Source: an uncultured bacterium
GTDB taxonomy: Bacteria > Cyanobacteriota > Vampirovibrionia > Gastranaerophilales > Gastranaerophilaceae
DNA length: 41,280 nt
Assembly: GCA_902796305.1 (NCBI GenBank)
Contig: CADBOJ010000085.1
Location: 1-41,280 of the forward strand
Direction of reading: 5' to 3'
Positions 23,658 to 32,168 of the stretch are shown in pieces. Within the stretch, counting starts at the first letter, position 1, and every line of letters starts with the position of its first letter. The position numbers and the translations under genes are program-made. The notes under the pieces were generated by a model. It ran no database searches. It was not told the origin of the DNA and saw only the letters and a program-made list of their open reading frames with translations.

Positions 23658-23801
23658 TGTAAACTTGATACCCCCTCAAAATAACCAAAATATCAAGCAA
23701 ATAACCAATTTAGGTTGGTTTCAATTTGTTGATACTGTTGCGTTTTGACGTTTTGTAGTAATTTGGTTAGGGTTCTAAGACTACGCCATCATGGGCCCCA
23801 T
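23658..23801 (-). repeat. About 145-bp dispersed repeat, copy 2
   Basis: Same unit and orientation as copy 1, but 5'-truncated at GGGGCCC, where it joins a terminator hairpin, and frameshifted after the codons for VVLEP. It sits in the 356-bp gap between the calpain-like gene and the next minus-strand gene; no other feature is seen there apart from the terminator. Confidence 0.85.
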
Positions 23802-23807
23802 TTATAA

Positions 23808-23832
23808 AAAAGACGATGAAAGGTCGTCTTTT
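23808..23832 (-). terminator. Rho-independent terminator, leftward
   Basis: AAAAGACGA and TCGTCTTTT form a perfect 9-bp stem around a 7-base loop. On the minus strand it is followed by six T residues, so it should end transcripts of the 195-residue gene whose stop lies about 90 bp upstream. Confidence 0.75.
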
Positions 23833-23919
23833 GTGTTGTTATAGCTGAATTAGTGCGGTTAATAATTAGCTGAGTAAAATTTTTATTCCTGCTTATTAGA
23901 GTGTTTTAACTTATATAAT

Positions 23920-24507
23920 TTATGCTATTTCATCTAATAAGGATGATGAACCTTGAATTGCGATATTTGTATTTACATCTCTTGCAATACCATAAAGCTC
24001 TTTAATTCTTTTATCAGATAGCCCTTCTTGCTCAACATCAATATTGGATAGCATATTATTGAGAATTTTGACAGCATCAATTTCACATGCTGAATTATAA
24101 TTATGTTTATTATTTTTAGCATTTTTGTTTACTTTACTTAACAGAGTTTTTTCAAGGGTTTTATCTTCATAATATTTACATATATCACCTATTGATGCAA
24201 AAAAATCATAAACAAACTTTTTAGACTCCATTTTTTCATTAGGATTATATATAGTATCGCATCCTCTGACGTTAAATGTTCTTTCACCAAATATTGGACT
24301 CCTAAGAGTAAAATTGATTCTGTTTTCATGCTCATATCCATTATTTTTTGATTCAATGCCCGATACAAGAATATCAGTATTTTTTGCTCCGCGCTCAGCA
24401 ATATTATCATAGTCAAAAATAGTAGCACCAATCTTCTGTCCTTTGTAAAAAAGATTAGCTTTAAAAGATTGAATATTATTACAACTTCCTATTTTCTGAA
24501 TATTCAT
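23920..24507 (-). CDS. Unknown protein with N-terminal S-F-K-A-N motif
   Basis: This 195-residue protein starts MNIQKIGSCNNIQSFKANLF with the motif at 14-18. A beta-rich middle (RINFTLRSPIFGERTFNVRG) is followed by a helical second half with Lys/Asn-rich stretches. There is no signal peptide or membrane segment, and no known family is recognised. AAAGGAATT precedes the ATG. It is a single-gene unit with its own terminator. The shared N-terminal motif is the only link to the calpain, kinase, HAD and PHP proteins nearby. Confidence 0.7.
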   Translation of the reverse strand: MNIQKIGSCNNIQSFKANLFYKGQKIGATIFDYDNIAERGAKNTDILVSGIESKNNGYEHENRINFTLRSPIFGERTFNVRGCDTIYNPNEKMESKKFVYDFFASIGDICKYYEDKTLEKTLLSKVNKNAKNNKHNYNSACEIDAVKILNNMLSNIDVEQEGLSDKRIKELYGIARDVNTNIAIQGSSSLLDEIA

Positions 24508-24633
24508 ACATAATTCCTTTCTATTTAAACATATAACAATTGTGAAAATTTTATTTTGCTAATAAATTATATTAATCAACCCTGAAAGAATTTGAAAAAT
24601 ATAAGAAATTTACTATATATTTTTTTGTTAACT

Positions 24634-24695
24634 TGTATAAACTTAGCTTTAACCCAAAATAACTAAAATTTCAAGCAAATAACCAATTTAGATTA
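24634..24695 (-). repeat. Dispersed repeat, partial copy 3
   Basis: About 60 bases match the 3' part of the 145-bp repeat (codons for NLNWLFA, the stop, and the ATTTT-GTTATTTTG end), more diverged than copies 1 and 2. It lies 8 bases after the stop of the acyltransferase gene, in the 196-bp gap 24508-24703, which shows nothing else. Confidence 0.6.
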
Positions 24696-24703
24696 ATTCA
24701 TAA

Positions 24704-25579
24704 TCAAATAAAAAAATCATAAAAATTAAAGAACTGAAAAGGATTAATTTTAACAACTTTTTCCATATATTGTGCAAACGCATCCGAAAGCGCTTTTTGC
24801 GATAAATCATTTTGCTGTTCCAAATAGATTTTATAATATTTTCCTAATTTTACGGCAGATATAAAATAAGTCGGAACATCCATTAACTTAGCCAGTTTAA
24901 ATGTGCCTTTAGGAAGCAGGATATCATGTTCAAACATTCTTGCTTTAATCATCTTTGTATCATTATCCTGCGCCAACCTGTCACCTGCAATAAAAACAAT
25001 CTCGCCCTTGTCTAAATTTTCTTTTAGTTCAATACCCGTATTTAAACTTATTTCTTCAACAGGAAAGAATTTTACGGGAAAGTCCGTTTTAATTGTTTCT
25101 AAAAATCCGGCAAAAATTTTACCCTGTTTTTTATTTACAAAAACATTAGCATGAGTATTTTTATTTGCACTGTTTAAATAATATGAGTAAAATACCTCAA
25201 TATTACCTATATGAGTGCAAATTAAAAGTACGCCTTTTTTCCTTGAAATATCATCAAATAATTTATTTTTATCATTTTCATCTTCAAAAATAATATTATC
25301 GGGATTAAAATCTCCGCAAAAAACAAGTATTTTATCAACAAGTGAATTTGCATAAGACAATATATGTTTAAATTGATTAATCAAAGAAGGTTTAAGATTA
25401 ATTACATTAAAATATTTTTTTGAATACTCTCTTATTTTCGGCGAAAAAATAAAAGTAAAAAAAGACACAAAAAAAGCTATCAAATACAGAACATTTTTTC
25501 CGAATATTTTATACAAATACCAGGACAAGATAAGTCTTTTTTTACCTGCTGATTGTTCTTTAATTTGAAACCACTGCAT
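24704..25579 (-). CDS. LpxL/HtrB-type lysophospholipid acyltransferase
   Basis: This 291-residue protein belongs to the lipid A biosynthesis acyltransferase family. A hydrophobic membrane anchor lies at about residues 28-46. The catalytic HX4E motif is THIGNIE (residues about 122-128), followed by FIAGDRLAQ and LLPKGTFKLAKL, typical of the family. In aryl polyene clusters an acyltransferase of this kind is thought to attach the polyene to a lipid or sugar anchor in the inner membrane. It overlaps the methyltransferase gene by 20 bp and is the last gene of the leftward arm. Confidence 0.85.
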   Translation of the reverse strand: MQWFQIKEQSAGKKRLILSWYLYKIFGKNVLYLIAFFVSFFTFIFSPKIREYSKKYFNVINLKPSLINQFKHILSYANSLVDKILVFCGDFNPDNIIFEDENDKNKLFDDISRKKGVLLICTHIGNIEVFYSYYLNSANKNTHANVFVNKKQGKIFAGFLETIKTDFPVKFFPVEEISLNTGIELKENLDKGEIVFIAGDRLAQDNDTKMIKARMFEHDILLPKGTFKLAKLMDVPTYFISAVKLGKYYKIYLEQQNDLSQKALSDAFAQYMEKVVKINPFQFFNFYDFFI

Positions 25580-26624
25580 TATTTACTTCCAACAAAGTGT
25601 AATCAAAAGAGCCGATATTATCAAACTGCGAAGATATATTTAAACCGGCATTTTTAATCATTTCTTTCATTTCGGATAATTTATAAAATTTACTTACCCC
25701 GTTTGCCATAGAAGTAAAATACAACGATGAATGCAAAAGAGAATATTTTGCTCCTTTAAAATTTTGCATATCGGTATACGGTTCAAGAATATATATTGCA
25801 GATTTTTTATCCATAACTCTTTTTAAATCGGATAAAATTTTGACAATATCTTGTTTTGAAAAACAATCTAGAAATTGGCTCATTAATATTGCGGAATTTT
25901 GAATTAAAGGATAATCGGGTTTTTCATCCAATACATTAATGCAATGGAATTTACAATTTAATAAATCTTTATTGCTTTTAATATTATCAATGTTTTCTTT
26001 TAAATCCATCATTGTAATTTTAAAATTCTTGTTATTTTTTAAACAAACTTTTTCAAACTTTCCTGTATTTCCGCCAATATCATAAATTGAATCATATTTT
26101 TTTGTAATTATTGAAAAAATCTCATCAAAACAATTATCGGAATACAGATGGTCAAATTCGTACCAGCTTTTAAGCATTTTTTCCGGTAATGATGTCAGGG
26201 CGGAATATATTGTTTTATGACCGTTGATTACCTTATATAAACCTTTTGGTTTTCTTTCCTTAAAGGATTCCGTCAGTTCATTCATACCAAGATAGCATAC
26301 ATCTTTTACAAAATTAAAGTTAGCTTTTGTCATATCATCATATAAAAACATTTCGCCTAATTTTGTTAAAGAATATACGTTATTTTCATTTTTTATAATT
26401 TCGTTAATTTCTAAAACATCCGTTAACGTATCAAAAGTATATTCATCAAGGTTTAATGCTTCTATAATTTCATTTTTATCTGCTTTATTTTTACCTATAA
26501 ATTCAATAATTCCCAAATCAAATGCTGTTTTTAAAGCACAAAACGCAATCGGCGCAAAAATAAACTTCTGCGCATTTGTTAAAGTATCAACAATTGAAGT
26601 TTTTGTTCTTCGTTTAAGTTCCAT
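25560..26624 (-). CDS. SAM-dependent O-methyltransferase (COMT-like)
   Basis: This 354-residue enzyme has an N-terminal winged-helix dimerisation domain (AFDLGIIEFI, LGEMFLYDD) and a C-terminal Rossmann domain with SAM loop YDIGGNTGKF. The pattern ILMSQFLDCFSKQDIVKIL corresponds to the family's catalytic region, but the usual catalytic His is not clear: the position reads FLDCF where related enzymes often have H or W. It probably methylates the aryl head group of the polyene. It starts 20 bp after the exporter gene. Confidence 0.8.
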   Translation of the reverse strand: MELKRRTKTSIVDTLTNAQKFIFAPIAFCALKTAFDLGIIEFIGKNKADKNEIIEALNLDEYTFDTLTDVLEINEIIKNENNVYSLTKLGEMFLYDDMTKANFNFVKDVCYLGMNELTESFKERKPKGLYKVINGHKTIYSALTSLPEKMLKSWYEFDHLYSDNCFDEIFSIITKKYDSIYDIGGNTGKFEKVCLKNNKNFKITMMDLKENIDNIKSNKDLLNCKFHCINVLDEKPDYPLIQNSAILMSQFLDCFSKQDIVKILSDLKRVMDKKSAIYILEPYTDMQNFKGAKYSLLHSSLYFTSMANGVSKFYKLSEMKEMIKNAGLNISSQFDNIGSFDYTLLEVNNAVVSN

Positions 26625-26644
26625 GGTTAAATTTTACCATATAA

Positions 26645-28732
26645 TTATTTTCTAAAAACAAAATAACCGACAATATATGATGTTAAAATCCCAAAAAATA
26701 AAACAGCTGCCATTGATGCAAGCAGTTTAAAACCGCAAAAACTCAAAAGCAAGAACGAAAAAGATGTTGTAAGCGAAGAAATAAAAATAGCATCTTCGGT
26801 TTTTTCATCTTTATTCATGCGAAAAATTGAATAATCTATCGTAAAACCAAGCAGAATGAATATAGAAATTATACTGAATAAGTTCAGTTCTCCCGGCACG
26901 GTAAGTGCACAAAATACCCCCGACAACAAGGGTAACATTATTTTCAATGCTTTTTTAAAATCGTATACAATTGCAAGCAGAATATACATTGAAAATATTA
27001 CAACAGGCAGTATCAACATAAGTATTTGCCTGTATTTTTTCATATATTGTTCAATATCATTTTTAAAATTAATAATTTTTATATTTTTATCCGAAATACT
27101 TATCCTGCTGTCACTAAAAGCAAAAATTAAAGTATTGTTATCTTTAAATAAAAAGTCTTTCAGAAAGGGGTATTTTTCAATATTGAAATACACGGGTTTA
27201 AACTTGGAATTTTTAAGGTGTTTTATCTGCTTATCCGATAAAATATCTTTAAAATTATCTAAATTATCAGCATATAAGTTCTTAACAAGCTTAAAATTTT
27301 TCTCCTGTGTTTTAAAAGAGGGGATAAATTTTGAAAGAGATATGTATTCAACTTTATTTTTATTTAATTCAACTGCAAGTTTTTCTTCTTTTTCCAGTGT
27401 ATTTTGTATATCTTCACCCTGAACCAGGATTATTTGCGCATTTTCAAAATTACCGCCCGAAACTTCAGAATAAAGTTTTTCCGCTTTTAAAAGTTTTTTT
27501 GATGGGGTATATAAAGCAGATAAACTGTCATTAAAGCGGAATTTTAAAATACCGAATGCTATAAACACAGCAAGTATGCATAAAGATATTTTATATAAGT
27601 TAAAGTTTAAATTAACCGTTCTTTTTGCATCCTTTATATCAAAACAAGGGTAAATAAACAAAACAACAAGATAAATTCCGAATAAACCAAATATGGTAAA
27701 TATTGCAATCTGCTTTAAAAATTCTATTTTCGTTAAATATAACAGTGCAAAAGGAATAACGCTTGTCAAAAAACTGTAAAACAAATTTTTGAAAAATATT
27801 TTATCGTTGCTTTTAAAAAAATAATGGTACGAATAATCAATTCCTATGCCGATTAGCGTTGTTGAAAACACCATAGTAATAATCTGAAAATCGTTAAACA
27901 GGAATTTAACGGCGCAATATCCGAGAAGCATACCGAAAAATATGCTTAAACTTATCGGAATTAACGGTTTTAAACTTCTAAAAAAGAAGCAGGTTAAAAA
28001 TATAATCAAAAGAGATGACAAAATACAAATTATATTTATAAAAATAATTGATTTTTTGCTTGTATAGTATGAATGTATCGGAGTTCCGGCAAGATAGATT
28101 TTTGATGATTTATCGGATAATTGCTTTTGAATATTTATTAATTCTTTAATTTCTTTATTTGCTAAATCAGGCGATAAACCATCATTTGAAACTATTCTTA
28201 ACTGCATAGAGTCGTAATATTTATTATCATAATAATTTAATTTATTAAAAATCTTTTTGTTGCTTAAAATAAAATCATCAAACAAAAGATAAGGGTCTTT
28301 ATCAAAGTCTGTTATCAAAAGATTTGTCGGATTATATAGTTTACTTAGTGCATTATTATATAATTTATTGTACTCTTTTCTCTCAAGCAGAATTTTAGAA
28401 TTATCCGACAAAAAATTATAAGGAGAAGACAAGTATTTATTTAACAGTTCCGAAATGTCGGGTTTGGTATTTTTAAAATAATCTTTATTAATTTTGCTGT
28501 TAAAATCGGCGGTCAGCTTTTCCAGTTTGCTTTCGCTCTCGCTTTCAAAAACAACCTTGATAACGGACGAAGTTTTATTTGTTATCGGAACGATATCGGA
28601 TTTTTGAACAAAATCCTGAGGCAGTAATGTTTTTAAAAGGTTTGTCTCCACATTTGTTTTACAAGAAAAACAAAATACTCCCATTATGCAAAAAAACAAA
28701 AAGAAAGTTATAAGTTTTATTTTGTGAACCAT
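26645..28732 (-). CDS. MMPL/RND-type exporter of the polyene cluster
   Basis: This 695-residue membrane protein has the RND-like duplicated plan. TM1 (about 7-24) is followed by a roughly 200-residue periplasmic loop, then a block of five or so helices (about 226-365) with IGIGIDYSYHYF. TM7-like FILAVFIAFGIL is followed by a second loop, then closing helices with LLGFTIDYSIFRM. The G-x-x-x-D-Y pattern twice in mid-membrane is the MMPL proton-relay signature. This type of protein exports the finished lipid-linked polyene toward the outer membrane in aryl polyene systems. It overlaps the LolA-like gene by 16 bp. Confidence 0.87.
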   Translation of the reverse strand: MVHKIKLITFFLFFCIMGVFCFSCKTNVETNLLKTLLPQDFVQKSDIVPITNKTSSVIKVVFESESESKLEKLTADFNSKINKDYFKNTKPDISELLNKYLSSPYNFLSDNSKILLERKEYNKLYNNALSKLYNPTNLLITDFDKDPYLLFDDFILSNKKIFNKLNYYDNKYYDSMQLRIVSNDGLSPDLANKEIKELINIQKQLSDKSSKIYLAGTPIHSYYTSKKSIIFINIICILSSLLIIFLTCFFFRSLKPLIPISLSIFFGMLLGYCAVKFLFNDFQIITMVFSTTLIGIGIDYSYHYFFKSNDKIFFKNLFYSFLTSVIPFALLYLTKIEFLKQIAIFTIFGLFGIYLVVLFIYPCFDIKDAKRTVNLNFNLYKISLCILAVFIAFGILKFRFNDSLSALYTPSKKLLKAEKLYSEVSGGNFENAQIILVQGEDIQNTLEKEEKLAVELNKNKVEYISLSKFIPSFKTQEKNFKLVKNLYADNLDNFKDILSDKQIKHLKNSKFKPVYFNIEKYPFLKDFLFKDNNTLIFAFSDSRISISDKNIKIINFKNDIEQYMKKYRQILMLILPVVIFSMYILLAIVYDFKKALKIMLPLLSGVFCALTVPGELNLFSIISIFILLGFTIDYSIFRMNKDEKTEDAIFISSLTTSFSFLLLSFCGFKLLASMAAVLFFGILTSYIVGYFVFRK

Positions 28733-29208
28733 ATTATCGTTTTGTTTCCGTTTTTCTGAACAATATTGATTTTATTGATATAGTCGGTACCGCCTATAGA
28801 TACTGATACAATAAAATTGCGGGCGGAAGAATTTTCTTTTGGCGTCATTTTTAAATTCCAGCTTGTAATATTGCCCCCGTATTCAAAATTAAATTCACGC
28901 TCCAGTTTTGAATATTTTTTACTTGAAACAGCATTTACTATATCGTTTATTTGATTATTTTTTTCGTTTGTGTAATCAGTTACGCTTTGATAAGGATATT
29001 TTGTATAAAAATATACACCTTTATTTTCTATATATTCAAAATCCCCTTTCGAAATAAGCGGTTTTTCGAGGTTTTTTATGTATTTTTCCTGTGTAAACCT
29101 GCATTTTATGCTACCCATTTTAGGCACATTCTTTGTAATCTCATCAAGATTTTGTGCAAACACGGAATTAAAAAACAATACTAAAAATAAAATAAATATT
29201 TTTTTCAT
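28717..29208 (-). CDS. LolA-like periplasmic lipid carrier
   Basis: This 163-residue protein has a signal peptide (MKKIFILFLVLFFNSVFA, cut before QNL). The mature part reads like the LolA-related proteins of aryl polyene clusters: SIKCRFTQEKYIKNLEKPL, then SKGDFEYIENKGVYFYTKYP and the closing KINIVQKNGNKTIIWF. LolA folds are half barrels that shuttle lipids through the periplasm. It is shorter than housekeeping LolA (about 200 residues), which fits the cluster-specific form. It is coupled between thioesterase and exporter genes. Confidence 0.8.
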   Translation of the reverse strand: MKKIFILFLVLFFNSVFAQNLDEITKNVPKMGSIKCRFTQEKYIKNLEKPLISKGDFEYIENKGVYFYTKYPYQSVTDYTNEKNNQINDIVNAVSSKKYSKLEREFNFEYGGNITSWNLKMTPKENSSARNFIVSVSIGGTDYINKINIVQKNGNKTIIWFTK

Positions 29209-29211
29209 TTT

Positions 29212-29619
29212 TTATTTTCCAATAGCTTCAATAAGTCTTTTTGGTGCGTTATATAAGCTTTCCCTTGTTCTCACGTCAATTGCTATCTGCATTGTATAGC
29301 CTTCAAAAAGCTTTTGATTTGTTTTTTTACTATAAAAAATATACTTTATTTCAAGCGAAGGTTCGACTGAAATAATCTCTGTTTTTATAACCAGAATATC
29401 TCTAAATTCTGCAGGTTTAATGTATTTTACTTTCATCTTTGCAACAGGATATGCATAATTATCATTTTTCATATCTATGTATGTATAGTTTAATTTTTCA
29501 AATAAATCACATCTTGCCTGCTCCATATAGCGCATGTAATTCCCATGCCAGACAATGCCCATATAATCTATATCTTCAAATGATACTTTTACTTCATACG
29601 TTGAATGAAATAAACTCAT
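29212..29619 (-). CDS. Hotdog acyl thioesterase (4HBT/YbgC-like)
   Basis: This 135-residue protein has the family signature FEDIDYMGIVWHGNYMRYME with the catalytic Asp at about 17 and the helix start AR. The rest (YIKPAEFRDILVIKT, EGYTMQIAID) follows the hotdog strand pattern. In aryl polyene clusters a thioesterase of this kind is proposed for chain release or proofreading. It overlaps the ligase-dehydratase gene by 4 bp. Confidence 0.87.
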   Translation of the reverse strand: MSLFHSTYEVKVSFEDIDYMGIVWHGNYMRYMEQARCDLFEKLNYTYIDMKNDNYAYPVAKMKVKYIKPAEFRDILVIKTEIISVEPSLEIKYIFYSKKTNQKLFEGYTMQIAIDVRTRESLYNAPKRLIEAIGK

Positions 29620-31229
29620 AGTAATCCTTTTTTCATAGCATTTTCAAATATATTTTCGCATAAAAATATACCTGATGAACATTTTTTATCATTCTTTAAA
29701 TATTCATATGCAACACTTTTATCATCTTTTTCCAGCTTGAGTTCAACAATATCATCAGGCTGAATCATATTTGTAAATTTAATCCTCTTCCATTGTCCCA
29801 TACCGAGATTTAGCCCAAAATGAAAATTGGCAAGTTCTTTAGCCAAATATAATTGCAAAACCCCCGGCACAAGATGGAGACTGTCAAAGTGACCTTTAAA
29901 AAAGTTGCATTGTCTGTAAAATAAAATTGTATATGTAATACTGTCTTTGGATATTTTTCTCTTTAAAATCAACGGTAAGGATAAATTTGTATTAAAAATA
30001 TGATTAATGATTTCTTTATTTACCTTTCCTTGTTGAGTAAGCGGAATTTCATCAATGTATTTCCATTTCTGGGGGATAACTTCACTATATTTAAAAAGGT
30101 ATTGTTTTAAATGTTTTGTAAGCATTACAATATCATTTTTTATAAAATAATCTTTTCCCGATTCGGATAAAGCACAAAGACACGCCAGTTTATCATTATT
30201 CTTTATAATATAGCAATTATCTATAAAATCATTCTTTTTTAATTTTTCTTCCAAATCTTCCGCCGAAACACGCTTTTCCTGTATTTTAAAAAGCCTGTCT
30301 GTTCGCCTTTTGATTGTAAGTTTTTGATTATGTATTTCAATACAATCATTCAATACGGCTTTTTTGTCGTAAAAATAATCGGATTTTACTTCAATATTAT
30401 CTTCATTGACCTCTAGTTCAACATTTTTAAATATACTAAAATCATCACTGTAATGATTTTTATACGCAATTACGCCTGTTTCCGTAGAACCGTATATCTC
30501 AATTATTTTAGAAGACTTTTCAAGATGAGAAAATGTATTTTCATCCAGTTTTGAGCCTGCTGAAATAATACAGCAGGGGGATTTTTTAAATGAAATATCG
30601 TATTTTAAAACGGAATTTAAAAAACTGGGAGTTGAAACAATTATAGAGTTATCTTTATTAAAATTTTCAGGATATGAAATTTTTGCAGTATTTATTATAA
30701 GCCCCGAAACAAAAGGAACCATCAGATGAAATGTCATTCCAAACATATGGCACATTGAAGTTGTTGAAAATACTTCGTAATTTTTATCCGAAAAATTAAA
30801 TGTACCGTTAATATCTTCGGCTTCTTTAATCAAATTAAACAATGATTTTTTAATGATTTTCGGTTCGGAAGCAGAACCCGACGTATAAAAGTTAATAGAA
30901 GGTTTATTTATATCGATTTCAGGATAAATATAGCTATTTAAGGATTTTAGTTCAATATCATCGCAAAGCGCGTATTCAAAATTGAGGTTCTTTATTTTCC
31001 TGCTGTCGGATAATAAATAAATATTCTTGTTGCAAAACAAAGATGCAAAGAAATAAATTACAAATAAAAAATTATCGGAAGTTGAAATTACTATATTCTG
31101 ATTTCTGTTTTTAATTTTTTCAATAAAGTATGAAATTATTGCTTTTAATTCACAATAAGTATAGCTTTTATCATTGTTTATCAGCGCAATCTTATTATCG
31201 TATTTATTTGTCAAAAAATATTCAAGCAT
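29616..31229 (-). CDS. Fusion of acyl/aryl adenylating ligase and FabZ-like dehydratase
   Basis: This 537-residue protein has two domains. Residues 1-415 are an AMP-dependent ligase: NFYTSGSASEPKIIKKS (113-129), IYGSTETGVI (245-254), RRTDRLFKIQEKRVS (308-322), and the catalytic Lys in QQGKVNK (about 402). Residues 430-537 form a hotdog domain with FFKGHFDSLHLVPGVLQL, equivalent to the FabZ motif, with His 447 kept but Tyr at the usual catalytic Glu position. The ligase would load an aryl starter acid on an ACP; the dehydratase would act in each elongation. It corresponds to the ApeH and ApeI functions joined. Confidence 0.87.
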   Translation of the reverse strand: MLEYFLTNKYDNKIALINNDKSYTYCELKAIISYFIEKIKNRNQNIVISTSDNFLFVIYFFASLFCNKNIYLLSDSRKIKNLNFEYALCDDIELKSLNSYIYPEIDINKPSINFYTSGSASEPKIIKKSLFNLIKEAEDINGTFNFSDKNYEVFSTTSMCHMFGMTFHLMVPFVSGLIINTAKISYPENFNKDNSIIVSTPSFLNSVLKYDISFKKSPCCIISAGSKLDENTFSHLEKSSKIIEIYGSTETGVIAYKNHYSDDFSIFKNVELEVNEDNIEVKSDYFYDKKAVLNDCIEIHNQKLTIKRRTDRLFKIQEKRVSAEDLEEKLKKNDFIDNCYIIKNNDKLACLCALSESGKDYFIKNDIVMLTKHLKQYLFKYSEVIPQKWKYIDEIPLTQQGKVNKEIINHIFNTNLSLPLILKRKISKDSITYTILFYRQCNFFKGHFDSLHLVPGVLQLYLAKELANFHFGLNLGMGQWKRIKFTNMIQPDDIVELKLEKDDKSVAYEYLKNDKKCSSGIFLCENIFENAMKKGLL

Positions 31230-31672
31230 TAGATTAACTTCCTCTTTCTTAAAATTATTCTAATCGAATATTCCGTTATAAATAAAAGTCCGATTAAAAT
31301 GTATGACACACATCCATTATAAATAAACCATATTCTATCGGATAAAAATATTGTCCAGATTGAAACTAAAAGATTTATGAACATAAAAAAACACCATACA
31401 TAGGTAACTATTCTGGTATAAACCAGAGCGGGTTTTTCAAGTTTATCACCATACGCTCTTGCAATTTTTTGAATAATTGTTTCTTTTGAAAAAAGCGAAG
31501 TAAAGAAAACCATAAACAAAAATGCGTTACATATTGGCGGATAATATTTTAAGGCAACAAAACGTTTTACATAAAATAATACAAATACACAAACAGTAAA
31601 TAAAACAGGCAGAATACCTTTTAATTTAGCCAGTCTATTCCGATATATGTTTGTACAATACTTCAACAACAT
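31229..31672 (-). CDS. Small membrane protein of the aryl polyene cluster (COG4648-like)
   Basis: This protein of about 147 residues has four predicted membrane segments (GILPVLFTVCVFVLFYV; ICNAFLFMVFFTSLF; IVTYVWCFFMFINLLVSIWTIFL; GCVSYILIGLLFITEYSI) and a basic end RKRKLI. A membrane protein with a KETIIQKIA-like loop is standard in aryl polyene clusters (COG4648 type, from memory); its role is unknown. The ATG at 31672 lies inside the 3' end of the ACP gene, so translation is coupled. It also overlaps the ligase start by one base. Confidence 0.72.
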   Translation of the reverse strand: MLLKYCTNIYRNRLAKLKGILPVLFTVCVFVLFYVKRFVALKYYPPICNAFLFMVFFTSLFSKETIIQKIARAYGDKLEKPALVYTRIVTYVWCFFMFINLLVSIWTIFLSDRIWFIYNGCVSYILIGLLFITEYSIRIILRKRKLI

Positions 31673-31892
31673 CGCCAAGAGTTCTTATTTGTTTAAATTC
31701 TTCAGGGGAAAACCTTTTTTGACTGTATTGCTGTATTCTTGCAGCTAAATCAACAGCATCAATTGAATCTAAATCCAAATCTTCAAAAATATCAGCATCC
31801 TCTTTTAAAAGAGATTTATCTATCTCAAATTCATTTTCTAAAATTTCGCATATTTTGTTAAATATTTCTTCTTTTGTGCAACTATTTGCCAT
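31635..31892 (-). CDS. Acyl carrier protein (ACP 2)
   Basis: This 85-residue acidic four-helix protein has the phosphopantetheine site DLDSIDAVDL, with Ser 43 as attachment point. It carries the growing chain or starter as a thioester. It overlaps the first ACP gene by 11 bp and the membrane protein gene at its 3' end. Two different ACPs in tandem are usual for aryl polyene clusters. The partner PPTase is encoded at the far end of the rightward arm. Confidence 0.93.
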   Translation of the reverse strand: MANSCTKEEIFNKICEILENEFEIDKSLLKEDADIFEDLDLDSIDAVDLAARIQQYSQKRFSPEEFKQIRTLGDVVEVLYKHISE

Positions 31893-32142
31893 TTTTTTGA
31901 GTCCTTATATAGTCAGCAATAGCTTTAACAGAATAAAAATATTTTTTGTTTTCTTCCTTGTTTTTGCTGAAAGAAATATCAAATTCTTTTTTGAGAGCCA
32001 TACCGAGTTCAAGAGCATCAATGGAATCAAGTCCCAAACCCTCATTGAATAACGGTTCATCATCTTTAATATCTCCAGCTGAAATATCTTCCAATTCAAG
32101 ACAGTTTATAATAATATTTTTAATTCTCTCTTCTAATTCCAT
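31882..32142 (-). CDS. Acyl carrier protein (ACP 1)
   Basis: This 86-residue ACP has the site GLGLDSIDALEL (Ser 40). It differs from ACP 2 in the third-helix region, which holds a Lys-rich insert (SKNKEENKKYF), suggesting separate partners, for example ligase loading versus chain elongation. It starts 26 bp after the PlsC-like gene and overlaps ACP 2. Confidence 0.93.
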   Translation of the reverse strand: MELEERIKNIIINCLELEDISAGDIKDDEPLFNEGLGLDSIDALELGMALKKEFDISFSKNKEENKKYFYSVKAIADYIRTQKNGK

Positions 32143-32168
32143 ATAAATATTTTAGCATAAAATAAATA

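Noticed and set aside
10330-23790. Recurring GGGGTTCTAAG at about 10331, 10345, 21866 and 23770
   Set aside because: Two are a small tandem duplication in the recombinase remnant; the others lie in the 145-bp repeat. The surroundings do not match, so a common element is not supported.
26856-27534. Plus-strand frames antisense to the MMPL exporter
   Set aside because: Hydrophobic antisense shadows of membrane helices, without starts or context.
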